Shown in pieces: positions 11,442-23,191 of a stretch of 64,000 nt of DNA. Numbering within the stretch: position 1 is the stretch's first letter; the number at the start of each line of letters is the position of its first letter. Origin of the DNA: Phellopilus nigrolimitatus. Its lineage: Eukaryota > Basidiomycota > Agaricomycetes > Hymenochaetales > Hymenochaetaceae. The DNA is taken from assembly GCA_021029095.1 (NCBI GenBank), contig JAJOHG010000002.1, positions 1,674,001-1,738,000 on the forward strand, given 5' to 3'. The position numbers were made by a program, and so were the translations under genes. The notes under the pieces are model-generated. The model saw nothing but the letters and a program-made list of their open reading frames with translations, was not told the DNA's origin and did not search any database.

Positions 11442-11610
11442 GGTGGTGGTGAGGTTCCTCGTGAAAGAGGGATTGAGCGAAGAGAGTGGATACCGAGGAC
11501 GGAGTAGAGAGGAGGAAACTTTAGCTTGCAAGGAGTCGTAGGGAGGGTATTTCCGAACACCGAAGGCGAAACATGTTGGTATATAGTGGGAGACACTCGA
11601 CAAGCCTGCT

Positions 11611-12708
11611 TGTGCTGACTCGCGAGAAGAAGAAGCAACCGGGTCCTGCGGTGTCACTGCTCACGGTCTTCCCGGTGATGTGCTGCCACCTCAAGCTGCT
11701 CAAGACGGAGCGCATACTCGAGAAGGAATTGTAAAGCAGGAGTAGCACAACCCCGAGGCCACACGCGAGGAGCGCATGAGGAGGACCGCACAAGGGTTGA
11801 CGACCTGTGTCGACGTCGTCCGGCCCCGAGTTCTACAACCTGTGTCATCCACTTCCCTGCGATATTCTCATGCTCTGCCGGCACCTCACGCTGAAGGCAC
11901 GTCCTCGGGCCACCTAAGGCAAAGCTCTCAACAGAGTGCAGTCTTTCCAGGCGAGTGCGAAAAGGACTTCAATGAGAAGAGGCGGGTGGGACATGGCGGT
12001 TGATTCCGTTCATTGCCTTTTATTTGTTTGTGCCTACTTGTGTATCTACAGCCTTCGCTCTCCCCGCCTCAGCATGTACGCGCGCATGCTACCAGCCCGC
12101 CGTACACTCATATACATGTGTCCCAGTCCTCTTTCCGTGCACACAACCGTGCTCCCCACAGACACAATGGTCAGTGTGATGAAGCAGATGGAGAGCTACG
12201 CAGACGTCGGCGGCCTCAACCAGCAGATCCAGGAGATAAAGGTGCGCCGCAGAATGCTGCTCATGCCCTTTGCAGGAAGCGGTCGAGCTTCCGTTCACAT
12301 GCCCGAGCTGTATGAAGAGATGGGCATCCGGCCGCCCAAGGTTATCATTCTATATGGTGTTCCGGGCACGGGCAAGACGTTCCTTGCGAAGGCCGCCGCG
12401 AGCCAGATGTCTGCGATGTTCCTGCGCGTCGTCGGTTCCAAACTGATCCAAAAGTCTCGGCGATGGGCCGAAGCTGATGCACAAGCTAGTTCACGTGGCC
12501 GAGGAGCATGCGCCGAGCATCGTGTTCGTCGACGAGACTGACGCTATCGGCACGAAACGGTGGGGAGATCGCACGCAGTCATCTCCATGCATGCTATTGT
12601 ATGCTGAAGCAGTTTGCGCAGCTACGAACCGACTTCTAGGCGGCAAGTGCGAAATCCAGCGTACCAAGCTCGAGCTGCTGAATCAGCTGGACAGTTTTGA
12701 TACGTGTG
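11611..12708 (+). pseudogene. Decayed fragment of proteasome ATPase Rpt2 (26S regulatory subunit 4)
   Basis: Pieces of Rpt2 appear in order in different frames. There is a lysine-rich stretch and LKLLKTERI near 11611-11720, a damaged VDDL and GPEFY region near 11800-11840, then [17 protein letters not shown] (about 12195), [13 protein letters not shown], Walker A GVPGTGKT (about 12360), Walker [13 protein letters not shown] (about 12530) and [17 protein letters not shown]. Frames are disrupted after LIQK and near 12645, and one stop falls near 11738. The C-terminal third of the ATPase is missing. Two shortened introns remain at family-typical places (about 12241-12274 and 12560-12630), so the copy arose from DNA and not by retroposition. 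A functional RPT2 must exist elsewhere, as it is essential in fungi. Confidence 0.85.
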
Positions 12709-12743
12709 TCGTTCCAGGTCTCACCCCGATAACAACGCAAACA

Positions 12744-13515
12744 GGTATTGTTCTCCGACTTGTATTGGTCAACATAATATGTGCGTAGTCTGTCGTGACT
12801 CTTCATTTCAAAACAACACGGAATACAATCCAAACTCCTATAACCTACAGCTGACGTCCCAAGTTTTGTCTTTGTCTACACCTCTCGTCCTATGTCTTCT
12901 GAATCAACGTCCAACGCGCAGTGATAGAGCAGTCGTTCGTTCAGATACAAGGACACAGTCACCAGAAAAAATGCAGAAAAATGCAGCCAGAAGCCATAAA
13001 ACACTAATACCGACATGTGGTGGAGTTGGTAAAGCATTATTAGTACAATCAAAATTCTTTGAAAGTAAGTGAATACTCAAAAGGTCCAAAGCAATGAATA
13101 AATGTCCGCGTGCATGAGAAGTCTTCAAAGCAAGAACCAGTAACGAAATTGAATATTAAGACATAAACGAATTCATGGGTCTGCAGAAAAAAACATAGAT
13201 GATAGAAGCGATGAGCGTCCTTTTTCCTTGACTAAAAGGCTGATGTCACAAACCTCATTTTGTCGACAACTCTGTGGGTATGAGATCTAAGCTCGATACA
13301 AGCGAAACAGAGCTCGCGTGAGTCTCAGAGCCTTCGCTTTTGCTGGCACTCGATGACGACGAAGGTGAACCAGTAATGGGCACCGAGATCGAGGACAATC
13401 CCGACAAAGACGGAAGCGATGGCAAGGCAGCAGAGCTTGTCATTCCAGCTTTCGAGGCGCTGATACTGCTCGCAGCTCCTTGCATAGCCGAAATGCTGCC
13501 CAACGATAAACTATA
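12744..13515. repeat. Source copy of the local segmental duplication
   Basis: This is the intact partner of 8582-9314. It covers the last codons and the 3' flank of the DUF3712 gene. It starts about 35 bp after the Rpt2 fragment breaks off, so a rearrangement junction probably lies at about 12709-12744. Confidence 0.8.
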
Positions 13516-16500
13516 CGTCGTCGGTACGTTCGTCTGTTTGAGCTGCATCCATGGTACTGTGTATCCACCGACACCGATCTGGACGGTCTGCGCTGCTTCG
13601 ACGTCGAGACGGCCCAGCGGGATTATCTCGAGCGACTTTAGCGCGCCCTGAGTGAGCAATACGTTCCCAAATGTCCCACTATTCGCTGTGGCATGGGCAG
13701 GGACAACAAAGTTGTCAAACGCCTGATCAAAGTGAGCGAAGATCTCGCCGTTGACACTGGCGTCCCCTTGTGCGAACTTGATGTCCAAGTCAGCGTCCAA
13801 AGGATTTTTGACGTCGAAATTGATTGAGACCAGATTGCTATAAAACGCAAACTCAGCATGTCGGTCACTTTACTTTACTCAGGACAAGGCAACTTACTCG
13901 AGGAGTGTGTCAACGGTAATGAAAACGTTGATATGCGTTATAATAGTCGGGAAGTTCAAACCTGTCACACTCGAAGAGATTTTGACGCCCTCAAGGGCCT
14001 GTTGCAGTGACGCAAACGGTGTGCTCGCAGAATCGCCTTGGATTGCTAAGTCAAGCTCGTTGTTGGTAGTCAGAAAATCCGTTATGAAGCTCTAATAGCA
14101 TTCTCAGCCAGTGTGAATGCTTCATTATTAAAATTTTCATACCTGCGCGACTGTATCGTTAGCATTCTCAGGTTCATAATGGAACTCTGCGGGGAATGTG
14201 TTTTCGCCTGGAGCGAGATTGAAAGGCTACATAACAGAAATAAGCAATGTATGACAAGTCAAAAAGGGAAAACGGGGCCTCACATCAATGACGGCACGAC
14301 CGATCTGAAAAGCAAATTCATAGGTAATTGCCTCACAAAGTAAGCAGCCGATATATCCTTACCATAGCGCCCTTGAAATTCACGGGTAAAGCGATCTCTG
14401 TAGTTGAGAGTGAGATGTTCGACGGGTTCTGCAAAGTTGTCGTTAATGGCGATACGATGTACTGGTTTCCACCGTTGCCTCCGCTACCCGAGATGCTGAC
14501 GTTGCTGAGCTTCGCAGAACCACCAAAGCTATTCACGCCTTTGAGACTCGATTGGACGTCGAAAGGTATTCCTGCTATAGGGACGTTGCCGATGGAAGTC
14601 TTTGCGACAACATTCGTTGTGCCCTTGAGCTCCATATTCACACCGGATGTGTCTGTCACTCCGGCAAAGAAGGACTCGAACGCTCCGTCATTTAGCGATC
14701 GCATAGTTTGGTTCTGGAATGACAGTATGAGGTCCACAACATTGCCAGTAGATACACCTCCATCGGCTGGAGCGTCCGGAAGGTCGAGCTACATATTATA
14801 AATTGGTCATTAACATCAAGATTAATCTTGAAAACTCTGACTCACTCCGGCGACACTGGTCCCACCAGAGGCGATCGTGATATTCTGTGAGCTCCGTATC
14901 ACCTGCAGGGAGAAACCGAATGGGTTTTTGTACGTTGCTAACGTGAATTTCGAGCTACTGGAAGGTGCGAAGGCTTCATTTTGACTTGTCATCCCTATCT
15001 CGAGATCCGAAATAGCGATGGATTCGATTATCTTAGAACGGTCCGTCAGATGTATAGAGCTGGCTTTACAATACGACCTACTGTGAACTTTTGCCCAGGT
15101 AATGTCACAGTCAACGTCAGAGTTTTGAACGCAGTACTCAACCAAGCGACGGCGTCGCTCGAGTTCGACGGCTGCACAGAATTGCCAGTGACAGAAAGTG
15201 TCTGGTTCTGGCCGGCCAAAAACACGGAAAACATATTTCCAATAACATCAATATTTGAACCTGACTGAGGAACAATTCTTCCAGACAAGTGTTCCAATAC
15301 TGTAGCCTCGGGCTTTAAAACCATATCGTTTCCAGACAAAGCTACGAACAACATGTGTCAGAGCGCGTGAAAACAGAAAAACAGGTCAAAGACTTACGAC
15401 CGACATAAACACTATCAAAGAATGCGCTGAAAGTTACCGTGCCTAAATCAATGCCGAGTTCTACATGAAAGTAAAGTTACGTCAAACATTTAAACGTGCG
15501 GCGTAAGAGAACCTACGAGAGGGAGACGGAATAGACGAGTCAGTCTCAATGCGGATGCCGCCGGCTTCATCATCACTTGGCAGCTTGAAGTTGCTGATAG
15601 TGACTCCTGGGAGTCCGTTGAAGGCCTTCAGCGTGATATTCTTGGTAAGTGACACATTGTCAAAGATCGTGCCAAGGGCAGTCACTCGAAGACTGGATGT
15701 CGAGATCACCCATGTGAAGCTAGGGTTATGCAACAAGTACGTCGCAAATGATGTAAACCTTAAAAGCCAGGATAAGACGCTAGAAAAGTAAGCAGAATGT
15801 AAGAATGGCTTACGCGTTTTGGTCTGTGATAGATAAATGACCATTTGTCTCATAGTCCGGGACACCACTGTTTGCCGCCGCGCATACTGCAAAGTGTGAA
15901 ATCAACATAACGCTTCAAGACGCAACGTATGGTCGCTTACCTGCAGGAAGTGAAATAGTTGCGATATCTTGTCCTTCCCAATTTACTCTATGCCAACCTC
16001 AATAGCAGACTCAGGTAAAGCAGAATTCACGCACGTCACTGGCTCTACAAACGTGATCTCCGCATCCAAAGGCCCAGTTCCTGTGAGTGAGCCCTTGAGG
16101 GCGAGGTCGAAGCCATCATTTGAGATATTGCTAAAAATATGAAAGCAGTTGTGAAATTATTGATAACACGACTGGAAACCACATACGTTATATTCGCCTC
16201 GGTGAACGTTAGAGTGGCTTGGTCTACGAGAGACTGCACGATAGGTGGGGCAACTGCGCCAATAAGGTAAAGCGCCGTATTATCCGTCTAATAGGATATT
16301 TTACATTAAGAATCGGTGGCAAGTCGAAGAACTTGACACTTACTAATGCTGGAACGTTCGTTTGATTGAATGAAAGATCCGTAGCAACTGCGCGTCATGC
16401 TTATCAGATGCATATCAATCGAACTGCACATTACTCACAATCGTCAAGCTTGACAGAACTATCTACCGCCATGTCGACCTCCAGCCCGGCAAGTGCGTTT

Positions 16501-19500
16501 AAAATTGCACTATCAACATCAAACTGCTTCCCACTTACAATACTCTGAGGACGCCTAAATCTCAAACAGGAAAGAAACGACATACCTGTTACACGTAGGC
16601 GTGTTGGGATCTACCGTAGCGTTAACCTGCATAAATACAAGTCAGCAAAATCCAGCAACTTCAGTGAAAACAACAAATTAGCGAATGAAAAACTCACATT
16701 TGTCTTCGCGTTTGGATTGTCGAGGGCGACTTGGAATAGGTCAGGTAAGGGGCCAAGGTCAACGCCCTTTTGCTTAGAACGTATTAGTAGCAACTCAATG
16801 ATGACGGTAGGCTGAAGATTGAATTTGAATGGCAGTGTCTGTGAGGTGACGTTGCTGTGGCCACCTGCATGCACTGGATCGCTGGACAAATCGACGTGGC
16901 TAATAGAGCCAAGCGTTATGTTCTGGAACGTAACAACAACAGCAACCTCGAGAAGACTGATGCTAGCGGTGAAAGGATCTGCTAAAGTGAACGATGTTGA
17001 GGCGATGCCTGTCTGAACAATATCCGTCGGGAACTTCAGTGACGCGCTCGCAACCAGGTTCTGATGAAGTGCCGGAATGACGACGGGAGATAATTTAATC
17101 TCGGAGAGTGCGAGTTTCAGCGAATCGATCGGCGTTGTATCTGAAGAGCCGACAATGACAGTATTCGAGTCCACGCCCTGCAAAAAATTCTCAAGCATCT
17201 GCTGGCCGGCCGATACTGCCCCTCCTTGAGGAGCATAATGGACGTCTGAAGTAAAGGTATGAGTTATCATGGCAGGGTTGAAATGCAACTAAGACAGTCT
17301 ACCAGTCGAATAGTTTCCGTTCCCAGGAATGATTACTAGATCGCTCTGGGTCTCATGTCAACAATATCCCGATTTCGAGAGCGAGTGCACGCAAATACTT
17401 ACAATAAGGGCACTCCCTATCGTAGTATCTCTGTGAGCGTATTAGCATTCACAGTGATTCATGCGATACAGAGGTCTACTTACTCGAACTGCAGAGTAAA
17501 GCTCACATCGCCCGTGCCGATGGTGATATTACTAATTCGCCGGTCAATGAAAAGAACGCTTCGCATATACAAGAATGATACCTCGGGTTGAATAGCTCCG
17601 TGGTGACCTTAATCAGTAAGTAATCAGAATAACCATGATTCACGTCCAAGTTGGACACAGTTGCGGGCTTCGTGTTTAAGCCTTGAAGCCCCGCAAGAGT
17701 TGTGTCAACGCTGAAGCCAATGTTGGTCAGCGATAATAAGCCAACCGCCGTTTGTGCGTCCGTGTTCGCTGTGCCTGCCAAAGAGAATAATTGGTTCGCA
17801 GACGTCGTCGTTGAAGCGAGGAACTGTTGGAACACATCGTGCTTGTCTCCAAACACTGCGAATGGTGTGTTGTTGAATGTTAGGTGAATGATACGCGCGT
17901 TGACATCCGTCGTGCTCGGGCCTTTCGGGATATCGAGTTGCGCAAAAGATTGACCTTGGAACCCTGCGGTAATATTCTGCTCAAGAGCGACAATGTCGAG
18001 GGGGAAGCCAAAGGGAATCGTGAAGGCTGCGGTGGCGTCGTTACTGCTCGTTGGAGGATCATACGCGCTGTCTTCTGAAAACAGAAGCTGCAACTCGTCG
18101 AGGTTAATTGACTTGATAATGTTCAGTTTCCCTTGGTTAGGGAGGACTGTATTTATTTGTAGACTTTTGATACCCTCGTTCAACCAGCTCACATCACTTG
18201 GGCCCGCGCTGTCGCCTTGGACAGTGACTGGGCTGTCCTGTCCCTGGATAAACGAGTTGAAGATGGTCGATACATCGGCAAGACCGGTGGAGTCGTTCTG
18301 CGGGATAAGGCGTCCAACCAAAGGCAAATCGACAGAAGTCTGTGGCGAAAGGGTAAAGCCGCCATCGGAAACGGCAGGACCGATGTGCGTCGACTGGAAG
18401 AAGTTCTGGAAGCCGATGCTGCTGAGCTGAATACCGACTTGTGCAGGCTTCATAGAGTCGTGTCAGATTGGAGTTGTAAGGCTTCAGTCAAAATTACTGA
18501 CATTCTGGACAGTGGTGTTGAGCGTCAAGTGAATGCCTCCCGCAGGATCGTTTGAAGGCAAATCAAACGAGTTGATTTTCACACCATTTTTCAAGCCGTT
18601 CATACCGAGAAGCTTCACGGTCTTGCTCGTAAGGTTGATACCGGGAACATCAACGCCTTTAAAAGAGGTGAGGTTAGTCTTGACGTTTGAGAATGTGTTT
18701 CATTGGCACCTACCAAGCGCAGACACAGTGAGGTTCTCTCCGGTGATGTCCCAGTCGAAGCTCTCTTCTGTGAGGAGCACCTTCGTAAAGTCCGTCAGAT
18801 GACTGACGTCAGCGACAGAGAAGTCCGCCGTAACGTCGAGTTGTGCGCCGACGTCGCCCGCAAGATTAACTTCAGGCATTTTGATGGTGCCTAGAGGTTT
18901 TCCGGACCAGCTTATGGTAAGGCCGGAACCAAAAACGAGCTGAGCGTCGACTGCAGGGCGTTTTCAGACCATGTATTGCAATCCTCGAAAAAAAAAAACT
19001 CACAAGGGCCAGCATTGGTGATATTTCCAGTCAGCTTTGTTCCTACAAATGGATTAGAATGAATATAATTCTTTTTAACACGAAATCATACCAAAGGAAG
19101 TTTGCTGGGGATCTGTGATGATGACCGTTGAGATTCTGTCCGTTCTTTAGCATCTAAAGAATAAAAAGGATAAGGAACAACCAACCCGAGAATCGAGCCA
19201 GTGACCAACTTTTGCACAATTGGCTGAGCGAGAACCGGAAGCAGTAAATTCAAGCTACTATCCGTTGCAACGGGGACATCTGTCTGGTTATAGCCCAGAT
19301 TCGTGGTATAGTCACCTAAATTTGCGTTCAAAGAGGAACTGCAAGGTTTATAAAAGGCCCTCACCAATGGTTACAACCGAAGTCAACGATACATCAGCCT
19401 TCAAAAGCTTAAATGCCTTGTCGACAAAGTCCGGGAGGTTGAAGCCTGTGTAGATGTTGCGCTTCTCCACAGACCCGGCGCCTGGCACCTCGAAGGCTCT

Positions 19501-22500
19501 CTTTGGCGAGCTCGGGCCATCCTCGTCCGTCGTTTGCACGTACTTATACCCTCCGAGCGCAACGATTCCATCGAGCTGTTCTGTGTCCAGTCCTGCGTCG
19601 ACGGCAAGCTTGCGTAGTAAGGAAAAGATAGACGGCAGATCGAGGTTCATGTCCAGATCAAGTGCGGGGCTCGTCGATGTTGTTTTTCCGTTTGCGGGGA
19701 AAGGAACGGTCTGGTTGATCGAACCTAGGTCAATACCATGAGACTTGACAGAAGACGTGATTTGGGAAATGTGCAGGGCGGCGGAGAAAGGGTTGTCCAG
19801 ATCAACAGTGACGTGCGCGGTGTTATTTGTTTGACCGGTCGTGCTCAGAACTGTTAGGCACGGTAAATCAGCAAAAATGTGTCACGAAGAAGATAAAACG
19901 CGCACCTTTAAGGGCCGTAGTCGATAAAAGATCGGTTTTCAGGCCAGGAAGAATAGCCGAGAGCGAAAGAGTATTGAACGCCTGAGCAAGAGATGAAATC
20001 TTGGTGCTCCCACTAAAGCCACCAATTTCAAGGGCGACGTCTTAGGGCAGAAGATCAGATCGAGAAGTTTTAGTCGATATTAGGTGGTAACACGCCTTTT
20101 TTCCCGACGAAGTCGTTTAGAGTCTGCTGGCCTTCCGGTTCGCTGTTTGCCTAGGATCAGGATAGCTTAGCATGATATTGCAAGATTACATAAGCTCCAA
20201 GTCACCTGGAAGCTACCTTGAGCAGCAATTGTATTATTGCCCATTTCAAGCGTCAAATTTGGTAGCAGGGTCGTCCCGATGAGACCTCCATCGCGGAAGA
20301 GTTGCAGAGCTACGAGTTTATCCAAAGTCGATGAGCACCCCTTAATTCACGAAGTCAGTGCGATATACGCACTCAGGTCTCCGGTACTGAGCTCCAAGTT
20401 CGACGGGTTGAAAATCGACACATTAATAGCGAGCGTCAGTGCATCCGTCGTGCCGCCGACGACGTCCACTCCGGTGATAATCGTGTCGTCCTTGAGGCCA
20501 CGCAATCCGTCGAGCTTGCTCGTCACATTGAAGTTTATTGGGTCGAGCGTGATCTGTCCAATGCTTAAGTTTGCGAGAGCACGCGCATGCCCGATAAGCT
20601 GGAATTGTGAAGCACTGGTGGAAAGAAAGTCAGTGGGATGAGTAACGGAAGGCGCGTGACGTGAACTCACGTGAGGTCCGTGAGGTCCGTGGCTGATCCA
20701 CGTTTACGCGTTAGCCACTTCTTTTTTCACTCGTTACATGGATAAAAAAGGCACTGACTGAACTGCGAAAAGGCCGGATGTCCATCCGCTGGAACTTGCA
20801 ACCCCGTGTTGGTAATGGTGATATTAATCGTGCCCTCAGTGTCCGTCGAGTTGAGCACCTTGATGTTCGAAGACGACGCGCCAAGCGGCGTCGACAGGCC
20901 CCCAACGTTCGTCCCGTTTTGCGAAATGTTGAAGCTATTCATGATGTCGCCGATGTTAATCCCGAAACCAAATGGCAGCTCTATTCGTACGCCCATTATT
21001 CGTATATCTAAAACCTGAAGATATAGCCAGTGCCACTCACGCATAAATGCCTGCACTGTCTTCGTGTTCGTCACAGGTGCCCACGGTGAATCCTCACTAA
21101 ACGCAAGTGCCATATCTCCGATTGTGATACTCTTGATTGGGCCCAGCGCGCCATCACTGGCTGGGTTCTTGAAGGGTACATTAAGCCGTAGCGCCTCAAC
21201 TCCTTGGCTAAGCCATGAAATGGTCGATCCATCTGACTGTTGCGCAGACTGGCCGACAGCAACGACAGGCGAAGATTCGCCGTTAAGGTATGCGGTGAAG
21301 AGTGAAGAGATCGCCGCAAGCTCATCCGAAGCATTATGCTTAATGAGCTTTCCCTTGAGCGTGATGTCGTTCGGGCCAGGTTGCTATAGTATACGAGGTA
21401 AGAGTCGAGTATGAGACACTGTAGATTGTGTACTGACAATTGCGCTGTTGGTCCCCGTTCCAGCCCCAAGCAAGACGTTCTGGTAGAGGAGGTTGAATAC
21501 AACAGTACCTAAATCCACTTGGAAAGGACTAGGGGGAAGGTAAGCGAATGATCAGACCGTTTCGAAATTGGCATCGGACCTCGTATTGTTTAGCGAAGTC
21601 ACAGCGACAAAATCAATTCCGCCTTCGGGATCATCACTAGGCATCTATCCGTTCAAAAATATCTTCAAATCATTAATCGTTCCGCTGTTAGAGATAGCCA
21701 CCAACCTGGAACTCTTTAAGCATTACGTTCCCATCAAAGTTATTGATCCCATTCAGCGTCACTTGCTTATCGAAGTGGATGCCTTTCGCGACAGGAAACT
21801 TGAGCGCATTAACGCGAAGGTTCTCGGACTGGAGGCGCCATGTGAAGCTCGGCTGGGTAATCATCGCGACAGTGAAGCGCCCGAACGCCTCCTCATCTGA
21901 GATATTGAAAGCCGTGGTCTGGTTGATCGTCGCACGTTTGTGCTTAGCTGTCAGAGGCGAAAGCGAAATCACGCCGAGCGGTACGTCTATGCCATTTTCT
22001 ATCCATGATATCTAAAAGTGATTGATTTTAAACGAAGTCAGACTTTCCGTAACATTCTTTTTTGACTTACGTTCACGGGCTCTGTGAAAGTGATTTTTGC
22101 GCTGATACCTCCCGTATGCGTCACCTGAAAATACCGATTCTAATTTCGCAAAGGAAGAAAATTAACCGTGAACTTACAATCCCTTGCATGGACAGAGTAA
22201 ACCTGCATTCCAAATCAGCATCTGAACATTCCGTACATCGATCAACACGCTTTAAGACAATCCACTTAAATTCCCCAAAAAGGGAGAAGCATGGAAGAAG
22301 AAGAAAAAGAAGACCGCAGAATGCATCACGGGCAACTGATAAATCAAATTTAAGAGAAGAGCGCTCACGAGCTATTTTCTGGACTAATGATCGCCGCCGT
22401 GTCTACGTTCAACACGCTCACGTTGACGACATGCTGCGCGATTGCACGTATGACGGGGAATAGGATGATAAAAAGCAGCGCAATGCCTAGCGCTGCTGAC

Positions 22501-23191
22501 ACACCCTGGCAAATGAGCACGTTGCGCGATTTCCACCAGCCCGGGCGGCGGTAAAAGGCCACGCGCCCCTGCGCTGCTGCTCCTGCAGGGGGAGCTGCAG
22601 CAATTCCAGTGGTTCCGACGGCAGCAGCATCAATAGCGGGTGCGGCACCGGATGGGCTGGCCGGCTCCGGAGCGGCGTTGGCGCCCTCTCCGACTACACC
22701 TTCTGCAGCGGCAATTGGTACGGCATGTTCGTCGCCAAACGGACCCTCCTGAAATCGACTGTTCGCGCTTCGTGGGGAAGACGGTACATCCACTTCACCG
22801 GGTTGCTTGAATGCTCCCGCAATCGCAGCTGCGTTGCCTGCTCGCCATAAGACAGATACGCCGGAGGAGAAGGAAACGGAAAAACACGTGTTAGCGAATT
22901 GCCGGAAAATGCATGAAAGCGAAAGGGGTCTTAAGAGGCAGAATGCGGGGTAGATTGGCTTGGATGCGGGGCGATTGGCTCGCGCGTCGATCCCGACGCG
23001 TCGAGAACGATAGAGGTTGTTCGATTAGGGATGGGGAAGGGAAGGAGAGGGGACGAGAAAGTTGAGCTGAGCGTGGGCTTACCGGTTAACGACGCGTTGG
23101 ACTGGGTCGAGGGAAGGCTCTGTCGGGACAGACCCTCGTTGAAGTATATCCCGCTGCTCACACGCGCAGGCTCGATCTCCTGCATGTCCAT
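13255..23191 (-). CDS. Giant membrane-anchored protein with tandem DUF3712-type modules (Tag1-like)
   Basis: A gene of nearly 10 kb with more than 20 short introns, estimated at 2,700-2,900 residues. The first ATG after an upstream in-frame stop is at 23191. A polar Ala/Pro-rich N-terminus of about 130 residues precedes one membrane helix (QGVSAALGIALLFIILFPVI). The remainder is non-cytosolic-looking, Asn/Ser/Thr-rich sequence with many NxS/T sites. Three large similar modules follow. Each contains a segment of the form FxW.I..ENLxVxALG, then a L.GxNGL patch, then LPSDDPAGGI, then a QGxS..S..SWLSxGxxAL patch. These match the DUF3712 (LEA-2-like beta-sandwich) repeats of fungal vacuolar proteins such as yeast Tag1, which helps terminate autophagy. 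The C-terminus is a Ser-rich tail. A vacuolar or wall-facing location is inferred. Individual splice sites were not all verified. Confidence 0.75.
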
